This document shows positions 11,637 to 21,820 of a DNA stretch of 64,000 nt, piece by piece (the first letter of the stretch is position 1; every line of letters starts with the position of its first letter). The translations under genes were made by a program, and so were the position numbers. Location: assembly GCA_030247855.1 (NCBI GenBank), contig JAPDRN010000069.1:123426-187425 (forward strand), in the 5' to 3' direction. The notes beneath the pieces were generated by a model, which saw only the letters and a list, made by a program, of their open reading frames with translations, ran no database searches and was not told where the DNA came from. The stretch is from Knufia peltigerae. Lineage: Eukaryota > Ascomycota > Eurotiomycetes > Chaetothyriales > Trichomeriaceae.

Positions 11637-12489
11637 TGTGGATGATGAGCGGAGGATTGTACTTTTATTCGGATCGCTTCTTCGAGCATCGAGTGGGAGA
11701 TGAAGATCAAGGTCGACTGTCAGCAAGAAGTGCAACACGAAGTATTTCCATTTGAGCCCATCTTTGTCTTGTCACCCACGAAATGCTTTTTTCTTTCCAC
11801 TTTTCTCTCTCAATGTCTGATAAACTCTTGCAGAAATGAATTTTATGACCAGCCAGTTGCATTGGAAAGGGGCTCGGAGGAAGCAATAGCAGAGAGAAGA
11901 GAAGAACGACCAGATACAGAAGTGATAATGAATAGATCAGATCAACAATCAGATCAGAAACATAATATCCATCCTGACTCGGTGTCAACTCCAGACCAGG
12001 TACTCCATACTCCGATCTCCATACTAAATGAATGTACTCCATCCTTGGTGTCTTGTAGATGTGACTTTGAAGCACAACGGGCCGACATTGGGCCAATCAA
12101 CAATCGAGACGCGGATAAATACTCGGTCGACAAGTGTCTTTCTTTGTCTTTGTCCTTGCCACTTCGGTTTGTACAACTTGTTCATCATTTCGACTGAATG
12201 GAGATCATGAAGACTTTTATCCACCGTGTGAAGGAAATGTATGTACACTAAGATAACGTGGTGTGGAGTGGTTGCTCTGGCAGGCAGAACCACGATCAAT
12301 GAGACGCTTTAAATTGTCTGGATATTTCCCAAAGAAATCTCTCCGTTCTCGATGACCATTTCCTTATTTTTTTCTTTCTTTTTAGACCAGTCTACACGAA
12401 ATTTACTACTCATCGGGTCTTTTCTTCCTTGAGAAGGATTCGAGATAAAAACGAATAACACAATCGTCATTGCGAGAAGTACCGATAAA
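11637..12489. other. Intergenic region, J-domain gene / GH13 gene
   Basis: It holds the 3' end of the J-domain gene and the promoter of the GH13 gene. A T-rich tract lies at 12360-12385. One partial motif copy TACTCCG is at 12008-12014. No gene was recognised; the open frames on both strands are not protein-like. Confidence 0.45.
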
Positions 12490-14409
12490 ATGGCCAATCC
12501 TACAGCCGTCAGCATGGTCAAACCACCACTCCGACGCGCGTGGTGGAAAGAAAGCAGCGTCTACCAGATCTATCCCGCCTCGTTCAAATCCGCTTGCTCC
12601 ATAGTGTCCAAGAGCCGTGACGGCGAGGACGAAATCAAGGGCGACATCCGGGGCATCATCTCACAGGTTCCCTATCTCTCCCGGTTGGGGGTCGACATCG
12701 TCTGGCTCTCACCGATCCTCCAGTCCCCCCAGGTCGACATGGGCTACGACATTTCGGATTACCTGTCGATCGACCGGCTCTACGGCACCATGGAGGACCA
12801 CGACGAGCTCATCTCGGCCCTCCACGCTCGCGGGATGAAGTACGTCATGGACCTGGTGGTGAACCACACCTCGTCGGAGCACGCCTGGTTCTTGGACTCG
12901 CGCTCTTCCAAGACCTCGCCTAAACGGGACTGGTACTTTTGGAGGCCCGCGCGGTACTCGGAGGAGACGGGTGAACGCATGCCTCCCAACAACTGGGAGT
13001 CGGCCTTCTCCGGCAGCGCCTGGACGTGGGACGACGAGACGCAAGAGTACTATCTGCATCTCTTCGCCCCCGAGCAACCCGACCTGAACTGGGACAACCC
13101 GGAGGTCCGTGAAGCGGTCCACGACGTCGTCCGATTCTGGCTCGACCGCGGGGTCGACGGGTTTCGCATGGACGTGATCAATTTCATCAGCAAGACCCCC
13201 GGGTTACCCGACGCGGACGTCATCAAACCTGGGTTTTTGCAACCGGGGACTCAACACTTCGCCTGTGGCCCTCATCTCCACGAGTACTTGCGGGGTTTGG
13301 GTACGATCCTACGACGGTACGACGCCTTCAGCGTGGGGGAGATGCCGGGAGTGTTCGACACGAAAGAGATCATCAAGGCCGTCGGTCAGGACCGGGGGGA
13401 ATTGGCCATGGTCTTTCAGTTCGAGATTGTACAAATGGACGGGGCTCGGGACAAAGGGTCGAAATGGTACCACCGGGATTTCGAACCCAGCGAATTGAAG
13501 AGGGTCGTGGACAAGTGGAACAAGTTCATGATTGAGAATGCCGGTTGGAATGCCGTTTTCATGGAGAATCACGACCAAGGTAGGACCGTTTCGAGGTACG
13601 CCGACGAGAGTGACGAGTACAGAGGGAAAAGCGCCAAAATGTTGGCGGCTCACATGGCCCTTCAGAGTGGTACGGTTTTTGTCTACCAAGGTCAAGAATT
13701 GGGTCAAGTCAATCTCCCAAAAGACTGGGGGATGGAGGAGTACAAGGATATCGAGGTTCTGAATCATTGGAAGACGGTGTTGGAGGAGTACCCGGACGAC
13801 CTCGAGATGCAGGAAATGTTCAAGAAGCAGTACCGATTGATCGGTCGAGATAACGCCAGGACCCCCATGCAGTGGGATGACAACGATGAGACGTACGGAG
13901 GGTTCTTGTCAGACACCAACAGACCAAGAAAGGGTGTCAAACCATGGATGAGGGTACATGATGATTTCAAAAATTGGAACGCAGCAAAACAGGTGGACGA
14001 CCAAAACAGTCCTTATCATTATTGGAAAAGAGTCTTGGATTTGAGAAGACAGTACAAGAATTGTTTCGTCTATGGAGATTTTGAAATGTTGGACATGGAC
14101 CATGATTGTGTCGTCGCGTACGTCAGGACCGACATGGCGATTGAGACGGGAACAACGTCAACGACAAAAACAAAATGTTTGGTCTTGACGAACTTTTCGG
14201 GGACAGAGACATGGTGGACCGTCCCATCTTCAGCCACCGGGATCATGATTGATGAACAGACAACAAAATTAAAGGCGAGTGCCGTGGTTGATGATTTACG
14301 GAATTACAACGACGCAAAAGACCAGACCAACAAGGTCAAAAAGGACGAAACGAGTGGACAGTGGAGTATACTCCTGAGGCCTTGGGAAGTTGTTGTCGCC
14401 ATGATATAA
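12490..14409 (+). CDS. GH13 alpha-glucosidase, predicted oligo-1,6-glucosidase (isomaltase) type
   Basis: This intronless gene encodes 639 aa and no signal peptide, so the enzyme is probably cytosolic. All GH13 regions are present: DLVVNHTS at residues 121-128, GFRMDVINF with the nucleophile Asp228, SVGEMPG with the acid/base Glu284, and ENHDQGR with Asp362. Val229 directly after the nucleophile is the residue linked to alpha-1,6 preference in this family (maltases have Thr). Substrates would be isomaltose or similar short oligosaccharides taken up by the cell. A serine/acid-rich stretch at residues 34-50 (SACSIVSKSRDGEDEIK) replaces the usual SNGDG-GD turn, which is longer than in most members. 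It is convergent with the permease gene, with 140 bases between them. No maltose transporter or MAL regulator lies next to it. Confidence 0.92.
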   Translation: MANPTAVSMVKPPLRRAWWKESSVYQIYPASFKSACSIVSKSRDGEDEIKGDIRGIISQVPYLSRLGVDIVWLSPILQSPQVDMGYDISDYLSIDRLYGTMEDHDELISALHARGMKYVMDLVVNHTSSEHAWFLDSRSSKTSPKRDWYFWRPARYSEETGERMPPNNWESAFSGSAWTWDDETQEYYLHLFAPEQPDLNWDNPEVREAVHDVVRFWLDRGVDGFRMDVINFISKTPGLPDADVIKPGFLQPGTQHFACGPHLHEYLRGLGTILRRYDAFSVGEMPGVFDTKEIIKAVGQDRGELAMVFQFEIVQMDGARDKGSKWYHRDFEPSELKRVVDKWNKFMIENAGWNAVFMENHDQGRTVSRYADESDEYRGKSAKMLAAHMALQSGTVFVYQGQELGQVNLPKDWGMEEYKDIEVLNHWKTVLEEYPDDLEMQEMFKKQYRLIGRDNARTPMQWDDNDETYGGFLSDTNRPRKGVKPWMRVHDDFKNWNAAKQVDDQNSPYHYWKRVLDLRRQYKNCFVYGDFEMLDMDHDCVVAYVRTDMAIETGTTSTTKTKCLVLTNFSGTETWWTVPSSATGIMIDEQTTKLKASAVVDDLRNYNDAKDQTNKVKKDETSGQWSILLRPWEVVVAMI

Positions 14410-14438
14410 CACGGCACTCTACAAAGTACGCTGTAGTA

Positions 14439-14454
14439 GGGGGGGGAGGGGGGG
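14439..14454 (+). repeat. G-tract with G-quadruplex potential after the GH13 gene
   Basis: Eight Gs, one A and seven Gs, starting 30 bases past the GH13 stop codon. In an mRNA from the plus strand this would sit in the 3' UTR. Folding is an inference. Confidence 0.6.
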
Positions 14455-14549
14455 CTCACACAAAAGGTGCAGGCGACACACACAAAAGTATGTATAGTAC
14501 CACCTAGTCTATGTATCATGCAATTATGATGCAAGCCACCTATCTAGAT

Positions 14550-16277
14550 CTATATATGCTTTCTATCTTCCCGATCTATGGTCGTTTGAGCCTCCACGGT
14601 CTCATCTCTAATCTTGATCGACTCGCCGTCGCCACCACGGGCATCAGCATCCTCCACACAGACGGTGCCCAGAACGTCCTCTTGTCCAGCCTGACTGACC
14701 AAACTCCTCAACATGGCCTCTTCGGTCCTGAGGTAGGAGCGTCGACCCTGGACGAACCAAAACCCGAGTGCAATCACCAACATGACCCCAAAGACCGCAA
14801 TGGCCCAGTTCATGTTGGCGGGTTTCGGGTTGGGGTCGCTCGGGAAAAAGAAAAACACCGTGGTGACGACACAATACACCAGACTGACAATGTTGGCGGC
14901 GAGTCCCCATCTACCCAGCCTGAACTCTCCCTGGACGGGTAATTTGTCTCTCCCTTGGATCAACAGTACCGCAATCGGTATGCCGTAAGAGATGGTCAGG
15001 GCGATGGTGCTGACGCTCAGGATCGCCTGCAAGACCGTGTTTGCAAACAAATACAAAACCCCGACGATGCCGATCAGGACTCCCTGAGCCCACAGCGCTC
15101 GAGTGGGGACCCGCCAGTAATCGCTCACGACGGCGAGTTGTTTGTGCCAGGGTAACCCGCCGTCCCGGGCGAAACCCCAGGTCAATCGGCTGGCCGTGGT
15201 CATGATGCTGACGTTTTGTCCGACGCCATTCACGATGAAAAACGCCAACAGGACGGCCGCGCCCGTGAGGCCGATGGTCGAGAGGCACAACTCGACGAAC
15301 GGCAGGCTCGCACCGGTCAAGCCTTCGACACTCTGGACGCAAAACAGGCAGACCATCATGAACAAGAAGCCCGAGACGGCACCGATCAGGACCGAGAGCC
15401 AGATGATCCGGGGACCGTTCCTGCCGGGTGCCGGAAGCTCCTCGACCATGTGTATACAGGCGTCAAAGGCCGTCAGGCCGTACGCGGACTGGATCAAACC
15501 CGTGAACCATACCACCCCGCTCGGCCAGGACGTGTTGTTGATCCAGGTCCCAAACACAAACGAGCCGGACTGGTAGGCCATTCCGGCCTTGACGCCGACG
15601 GAAATGAGCAGGGCCAAGGCAAACGCCAGGAACAACGCGGTGAACTGGACGCCGACGACGTTGTTGATCCAGGGTAACACGCGGTCCCTACGGCAGGCGA
15701 CGATGTTGACCACGGTCAACAGCGCCGTGAGGCCGATGTAGATGAGGAACGAGAGCCACGAGTGATGGGCGCCCGCCCAGTCGGGGCTGAACAGCAACTT
15801 CATGGCGAGGATAAAGTTGGTCATGAAGGCCGTTTGGGAGGCGGTCAAAGTCCACCACCCGAAGGTATTGATCCAGGCACACATGTAAGAGATGAACCGG
15901 CCCGTCGGGGTAGGGAGGATGCGGAAGATCCAGTACGCCTGTCCCAAAGCCGTGGGCATGGCACTGGTCAATTCGCCCAACGAGACAGCCACGCAGAGGT
16001 TGCACGCCGTCACCAGAACCAGACCCCAGAGGATGCTGACGGGCCCGCCTGCGGTCAGGCCTGAGGCGAGGTTCTGCGCCAGGGTCGACCAGGTCCCCAG
16101 GACCGTGAAGGCGAGCGCCAACATGCTCCATAGGTTGAACTGGCGCGGGAGTTCCTGGGTGTGTCCGAGCGTGGCGAGGACGTCGGCATCTTGAGAGACT
16201 TGGGCATCGCGGCGTGATGACGGTTCACCCGACAGTGAAGACCTTCTTCGGTTGTTGTGGCCGTTGACTATTGTCAT
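14550..16277 (-). CDS. Amino acid / choline-type permease (APC superfamily)
   Basis: The gene is intronless and encodes 575 aa. The start is ATG at 16277 (MTIVNGHNN); the open frame runs further upstream but only through sequence that looks like leader. A hydrophilic N-terminus is followed by FNLWSMLALAFTVLGTWST and LASGLTAGGPVSILWG, the conserved start of the fungal GABA/choline permease group (Uga4, Hnm1, Bat1 relatives). There are about twelve membrane spans, ending in a charged cytosolic tail. It would import an amine or amino acid across the plasma membrane, but the substrate cannot be told from sequence. It is divergent from the copper amine oxidase gene, which suggests uptake of an amine that the oxidase then breaks down. 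Confidence 0.88.
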   Translation of the reverse strand: MTIVNGHNNRRRSSLSGEPSSRRDAQVSQDADVLATLGHTQELPRQFNLWSMLALAFTVLGTWSTLAQNLASGLTAGGPVSILWGLVLVTACNLCVAVSLGELTSAMPTALGQAYWIFRILPTPTGRFISYMCAWINTFGWWTLTASQTAFMTNFILAMKLLFSPDWAGAHHSWLSFLIYIGLTALLTVVNIVACRRDRVLPWINNVVGVQFTALFLAFALALLISVGVKAGMAYQSGSFVFGTWINNTSWPSGVVWFTGLIQSAYGLTAFDACIHMVEELPAPGRNGPRIIWLSVLIGAVSGFLFMMVCLFCVQSVEGLTGASLPFVELCLSTIGLTGAAVLLAFFIVNGVGQNVSIMTTASRLTWGFARDGGLPWHKQLAVVSDYWRVPTRALWAQGVLIGIVGVLYLFANTVLQAILSVSTIALTISYGIPIAVLLIQGRDKLPVQGEFRLGRWGLAANIVSLVYCVVTTVFFFFPSDPNPKPANMNWAIAVFGVMLVIALGFWFVQGRRSYLRTEEAMLRSLVSQAGQEDVLGTVCVEDADARGGDGESIKIRDETVEAQTTIDREDRKHI

Positions 16278-17810
16278 ATCTTTTGTGGTCTGTAGCTGTA
16301 GTTGTGGAGGACGGAGGTTTGTAGTCTCATTTGCCAGGAAGTCGAGAATGCAGTGTTTGAGATGTTTGCTCGGAAAGGAGGGTTTGATATTTTTCTTCAG
16401 TATTCCTGCCTGTCCTTGGTAGTTGAAAAGGACAGGGTCGTCGACGGTATTTGAATAGTTTGTGTGCTGCTGCAAGGTGCCCAAGGTCCGGCAACGCAAG
16501 GCCGCTCTCCCACTGCGCCTACTTACCCCGGACCTCTCTTCTTTTCTCCGCCCCTCCAAATTCAAATTCCGAACACACGCACGCCTTTGTGCACACTCCC
16601 TTTTGACAAGCTTTCGTGTATCCAGTGGGCTCCCGATGGATTGGGTATGTGTGTTGGAAGCTTGTATCAGAGGGGCGATAATAGGGTGTGATGCAAATTT
16701 CGTCCAGGGCCCAGGGCGTATCCGTGGGTAGACTCGGACCATCGTAAAGTGATGTGTTTGGTCAGAGTTCAATGACCGGGCGGAGCAACGCATCAACTTT
16801 CCTTTTTCAGCTGCACGGACTCTCCATACGCCTCCATACGCCTCCATGCGTCAGTCAGTTGTTCTCTTTGAATCCAGCCCCCGACACATATCGTTTACCA
16901 AATATCCGAACGTACTCGTATACTTGTTGTCAATAATGCGGCGCAAAAGATTCGTAGATCTTTGAGTCAAGCCTTTTTGATTTTCCCAGCTCCTTTGTTA
17001 TCCGTAATCGCCTTGACATACCTGTCTCGGCTAATGAAAGGATATGGCCGCCGATATTCGGTGGCCATAATGGTCGACGCCTTCGTCGGGGATTTCCTCA
17101 ATCAACAAACAGGACGTGTAGTATGTTGCTAATCTGATAGAATTGCCATAATAGTACCGGAAATCGATCAGTCAAAGATCACGAGGCAGGTCGAAACGGT
17201 GATTGCGATTCCGACCGGCGTGGAGTGTTCCAGAACACTTCCAAAGGACATTGGTGTTGTTGATGCTGGCCTTGCAGAGATAGTCGTAGTAGTTGTAACA
17301 GACTTTCACAATATCAATATGCCTAGATCTCAATTATCAGTTGCAAGGTCTTTGAGATGTCTACTGTAATCTTCGTTCATCTTCTCAAGGTGCCGATATT
17401 GCAGTTGCGTTTGATCCGACATTTCGAGTCATCCTTCCTCACCGGTGGCCAACTCGAAACACAATATGTGGATTTGATTCATAATAACAAACTCGCCAGA
17501 ACCATTCGGATGCATCGATAAGCACTGGTAGTCAAGCAAGATGGAGTTGTCCTTCTTCAGATCAGGAGCAGAACGAGGGAGAAGGCAATACGGCGAATCA
17601 GGAGCCTTTCCGATCGACGCTAATCCTTAAACAGAAAGTACAAGCGCTGTGTCCTCGAGCCATACAATCTTCACCTTTTGTCGTCCTCTGTACGTACTAG
17701 ATATAAAGCACAGTCAGGGCCACAGGGACACCTTGAACTCCCGACAAATCTCCCTCCTATCTACCTGACCTCCCTGTGAATATCTGTACACCACCACATA
17801 TACAATCACC
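16278..17810. other. Shared upstream region of permease and amine oxidase genes
   Basis: 1.5 kb between two divergent starts. It holds several HGATAR-type sites (around 17134, 17276 and 17515), which the nitrogen regulator AreA binds in ascomycetes, and a TATAAA box next to the oxidase. Control by nitrogen source is an inference from these short motifs. No gene was recognised. Confidence 0.45.
17702..17707 (+). promoter_or_regulatory. TATA box of the amine oxidase gene
   Basis: GATATAAAG lies 104 bases before the start codon, followed by a C/T-rich leader ending in CAATCACC-ATG. The position and context suit a fungal core promoter. Confidence 0.5.
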
Positions 17811-19966
17811 ATGTCTTTAGATACATTGTCGATACCGGGGTACACGATTCATCGTGATGAGCCCAATGCTATCAGTGCCCCTGTCGACTATTCACGGTAT
17901 ACTCCGCATCCTCTAGGTAAGTCACATCGATGATCTTTTCCAAGCTCCAAGGTATCAAGTATCAACTGACACATCCCATAGACCAACTCTCAGTCCAAGA
18001 AATTCCATTTGTGGCCAGACTGATACGGGAATTCGCTGCTCCCAAGCAACTCAAGTTCAACTGCATCACGCTCCGAGAACCACTCAAGAACGAATATGCC
18101 GCCTTCAAATCAAAACGAGGACCGCGACCGGCGCGCCGAGCCTTCGCCATCGTTATTGAGCAAGGCGACTCCTGCAATGTCGCCGAGGTCGTCGTGAATC
18201 TCACCACCTCCAGAGTCGAGGACTGGAAACCGGTCAGCGAGGTGATGCCAACGCTCACCCTCGAGGACCTGGACGTCATGGAGCGAATCGCCCGCAAGGA
18301 CTCCCGTGTCATCGAAGCCTGCCGTGGTCTAGGCATCACCGACATGTCCAAAGTCTTCCTCGACGCGTGGGCCATAGGTGTCGATGAGCGCTATGGCTTC
18401 GAACGCCGTCTCCAGCAGGGTCTGGCGTACTACCGCAACTCCAAATTCGACAACCAATACGCCCACCCGCTGGACTTCTCGGTCATCGCAGACACGGAGC
18501 GAGAAGAAGTGCTCAACGTGGACATCAGACTGGTCAACGGCGAGAGAACCGCCGTCCCTCTCGAAGAGCACAACTACCTCCCCGAGTTCATCCAGAAGGG
18601 GTACCGTCCTGACGTCCTCAAGCCCATCAACATCACCCAACCCCAGGGCGTCTCTTTCCACATGAGAGGTAACGAGCTTCACTGGGCCGGATACAAAATG
18701 CACATCGGCTTCAACTACCGCGAAGGCATCGTCATCTCGGACGTCAGCATGTTCGATCACCATGAACAACGCGACCGCACGCTCTTCAACCGAATCAGCG
18801 TCGTCGAAATGGTCGTCCCGTACGGTTCGCCCGAGAAACCGCACCACAAGAAACACGCCTTTGACGTGGGCGAATACGGCACCGGTCTGATGTCGAACTC
18901 CCTCAAACTTGGATGCGACTGTAAGGGAGCGATCCACTACCTCGACGGTGTTGTCAACACGGGCAAGGGTGAGGCCGCCGTGATCAAGAACGCAATCTGC
19001 ATCCACGAAGAGGACAACGGACTGTTGTACAAGCACACCGATTTCCGCGACGGAACCGTCGTGTCCGCACGGGACCGCAAACTCATCGTGTCCCAGATCA
19101 TCACTGCCGCGAATTACGAGTACGGCTTCTACCACACCTTCACACTCGACGGAACGTACAAGCTCGAGGTCAAGCTGACCGGCATGTTGAACACGTACTG
19201 TATGCACCCCACCGAGCAAGCGGCGCCATGGGGCACCCAGATCGCGCCCAAGCTCAACGCCCAGAACCACCAGCACATCTTCTCGTTGCGTGTCGACCCC
19301 GAAGTCGACGGTCCCAACAACTCGGTCGTGCAGAGCGACGCCGTCCCTTCGGACGAGCCCGTCGGGTCCGAGGCCAACTTTTACGGCAACGGCTTCTATT
19401 GCAAGAAGACGCCGTTGCGGACCTCCCTCGAGGGCGCGGCAGATTACTGCCACGAGACGAGTCGGGCGTGGGACATCGTCAACCCATCGAGCATCAACCC
19501 GGCATGTGGGAAGCCGGTCAGCTACAAGATCATCAACAACGCGTGTCCCAGGTTGCTGGCGAAGCCGGGTAGCGTGGTATACAATCGTGCGGCCTTCACC
19601 AGGAAAACTCTCTGGGTCGTCCCGTACAAGGACTACGAGCTCTTCCCTGCCGGTGATTACGTGTGCCAGTCCAACGGCCAGGAGAATCACCCGTTCAACT
19701 CGACCGTCGCAGATTGGGCCGCCAGGAATGAGTCCATCGAGAACACGGACATCGTGTGCTACGTTCAGTTCGGTCTGACGCACTTCCCGAGGACCGAGGA
19801 TTTCCCCGTCATGCCAGCCGAGCCCGTCAGTGTCATGTTGCGCGCGAGTAATTTCTTCAAGAAGAATCCCGGGCTTTGGGTGGCGCCGTCGGCATTGTGT
19901 GTCGACACAGCGTCCAGAGATGCTTTTGATCAGTCATGTTGTGCCGTGAAACAGCTCAAGCTGTGA
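17811..19966 (+). CDS. Copper-containing primary amine oxidase
   Basis: Exons are 17811-17916 and 17982-19966 (696 aa, usual length). The enzyme turns a primary amine and oxygen into aldehyde, ammonia and hydrogen peroxide. Tyr414 in NYEY would become the topaquinone cofactor. Asp330 in FDVGEYG is the catalytic base. His465 and His467 in NHQH, with His636 in THFPRTEDF, bind copper. These positions are all within about a dozen residues of those in Hansenula methylamine oxidase (Tyr405, Asp319, His456/458/624). The N-terminal MSLDTLSIPGYT carries no secretion signal. The C-terminus is LKL, a weak variant of the peroxisomal SKL signal, where the yeast enzyme resides. It is divergent from the permease gene. 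Confidence 0.95.
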
Positions 19967-20767
19967 TCTTTGATCTATCTCCCGAGACGAAACGGTAAAG
20001 GGGCTGGAAACTGGCGTTTGAGCGTACATATTGTTAAAAACATATCGAGCCCGTAAATATCATGATAACTTTGTCACGTCAATGAAGAATGAAAATCTGA
20101 CCGAAAGTGCCTTTGATCCGAACAAAGGTCTCGCCCGTTCATGGTCAATCATATGCCTGACCAAAAGGCGTGGAGATCATCTGCAGAAGCTGCGATGAAT
20201 GAAGGCATCATCGAGAGAGACAAGCGCCATACGTGACGAGAAGTGTTTCATTTGCACGAATCCTGTATTATTGGATTAGCGCGTTGGTGATCATCTCTTC
20301 TCTTCTCGTCTCTTCTCAGTGTCGAGTCTTTTTCCTTCCAACTGTCGAATTGAGAACTTCTGAAACATACCTAGGTAGGTATGTTGGCTTGTCCGGCTCA
20401 ACTATACAGAGTCGATGTGATGCATGGCAAGCTTGATGTCACTTTTGAACAGCCTATCAACGCCGACTATCGAATAGAATAAAGAAGAGTAAATTTACCT
20501 ACATACCTAGGACATCAGAAGTCATTCAATGCTATTTTCCGACGTTCATTAGAGAGTCTGTTCTGGCAATGGGTCAGATTCTTATAAGCAAACTGCAAAG
20601 ACAAGCCAATCGTGCAATTCATACATGATTCCAGATGAATACTCCTCTGACATCCGGGGGGATCTATTCAACACAATCAAAAGCAATCATATCAACCTAC
20701 CCAAAGTTTTCAAGTCCAACACCCGCCTCGTTGATTACAGGTATTTACCGAGCACACCGCCCCCCTC
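19967..20767. other. Convergent intergenic region, amine oxidase / SDR
   Basis: It should hold the 3' ends of both genes. It contains a 22-base inverted repeat at 20364-20385 and a related ACATACCTAGG sequence near 20500. No coding gene was recognised. Confidence 0.45.
20364..20385. repeat. Inverted repeat, 10-bp perfect arms
   Basis: AACATACCTA-GG-TAGGTATGTT. It lies between two convergent genes, so it could help end transcripts from both sides, but that is a guess. Confidence 0.7.
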
Positions 20768-21820
20768 CTAAGCATACTCTTTCGTGACGCGATCGCACCA
20801 TTCGAACAATTTCGCCGCCTGCCCATCCTCCTTGACCACCTCATCCTCCAAGTCCTTCCTCACCGAAGCACGACGACCCCACGGTGCAATGAAGAGACCT
20901 TGATCACCCTTCATGGTCAATTCCTGCGACAAGCCCGCGTACAATTCGGTATAAGCACCAAACACGGCCGGGTACAGCATCAGGTCTATGAGGCGTCGCA
21001 CGAGCCCGCTGGTATGGCGCTGGAGATCCGACTTGAGGTTCCCGGGATTGTACGACTGTTTGTTCATCAAAGTCATTAATCGGTTTCTAGTGTCTTGAAA
21101 CAAAGTACTCACGTTATGCATCACTCCGTCCCTCTCACCGAACCTCTTGGCGAACTCATTCCCCAGGAAATAATTCGCGGCTTTACTGATTCCATAATTG
21201 GTCCGGATACCATGTGAGTCGTCCAGTGTCGAGACGCCGTCGGACGCACTCTTCCACGCCATGCCACCCTTGGGGCTGCCCAGGTCCACGGCGAGACTAC
21301 CAGCCCAACTCACCCGGACTGTTCCCGTTGGCTCGGACTCGGCCGTGCGCTTGAGCACCGGAAGGAGCAACTTGGTCAACAGGAACGGACCCAGGATGTT
21401 GGTCTGGAACTGGAGATCCATGCCCTGAGCCCCCTTGGACCCCGCGGGTGGAATCATGACGCCGGCATTGTTGTCCAACCAGTGCAGTTTCGACTCGCGG
21501 CGCATGAACTCTTCGGCCGTGCCTTTGATGGTGGTGAGGTCAGAGAGGTTGAGGTGCAGATACTCCAAAGCGCCCTTGGATGAAGGGTGGAGTTTCTTGA
21601 TCGACGCGATGGCCTCGGTGGCTTTGGACTCCGAGCGCGCCCCGACGTAGACTTTGGCGTTGAGCGAGTACAGGATCGCCGCGACGTGGTAGCCGATGCC
21701 CGTGTTGGCGCCGGTAATGATAAAGACTTTGCCGGTCTGGTCCGGGAGGTTCTTCTCCGTCAGCGTCGGTTGGGGGAGGAAGAAGGATTGATTCCAAAAG
21801 GCACCGAGGGTATGGAACAT
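20768..21820 (-). CDS. Short-chain dehydrogenase/reductase (retinol dehydrogenase-like)
   Basis: Exons are 21820-21113 and 21055-20768 (331 aa). The cofactor motif TGANTGIG is at residues 36-43. NNAG follows at 117-120, then Ser171, Tyr209 and Lys213 (YGISK), a complete active site. The arrangement is that of the NADP-dependent WWOX/retinol dehydrogenase-like group of SDRs. The end (NPGNLKSDLQRH, then FIAPWGR) is also typical. The substrate cannot be told. The 57-nt intron begins GTGAGT, ends AACAG and contains no stop, so an unspliced message would read through with 19 extra residues. Confidence 0.9.
   Translation of the reverse strand: MFHTLGAFWNQSFFLPQPTLTEKNLPDQTGKVFIITGANTGIGYHVAAILYSLNAKVYVGARSESKATEAIASIKKLHPSSKGALEYLHLNLSDLTTIKGTAEEFMRRESKLHWLDNNAGVMIPPAGSKGAQGMDLQFQTNILGPFLLTKLLLPVLKRTAESEPTGTVRVSWAGSLAVDLGSPKGGMAWKSASDGVSTLDDSHGIRTNYGISKAANYFLGNEFAKRFGERDGVMHNVSTLFQDTRNRLMTLMNKQSYNPGNLKSDLQRHTSGLVRRLIDLMLYPAVFGAYTELYAGLSQELTMKGDQGLFIAPWGRRASVRKDLEDEVVKEDGQAAKLFEWCDRVTKEYA
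21056..21112 (-). other. In-frame, stop-free intron in the SDR gene
   Basis: A 57-nt intron between VMHN and SYNPGNL. The length is a multiple of three and no stop is present. The insert would fall just before the conserved NPG motif. Confidence 0.7.

Noticed and set aside
12709..13122. An antisense frame of 137 codons within the GH13 gene
   Set aside because: It is a shadow of the GC-rich GH13 codons, with no ATG context or domain.
15142..16064. Several plus-strand frames of 100-150 codons
   Set aside because: They overlap the permease gene and have low-complexity, hydrophilic products typical of antisense frames.
18329..19783. A 484-codon open frame on the minus strand
   Set aside because: It lies antisense to the amine oxidase, has no known domain, and its codons simply mirror the third-position bias of the real gene.
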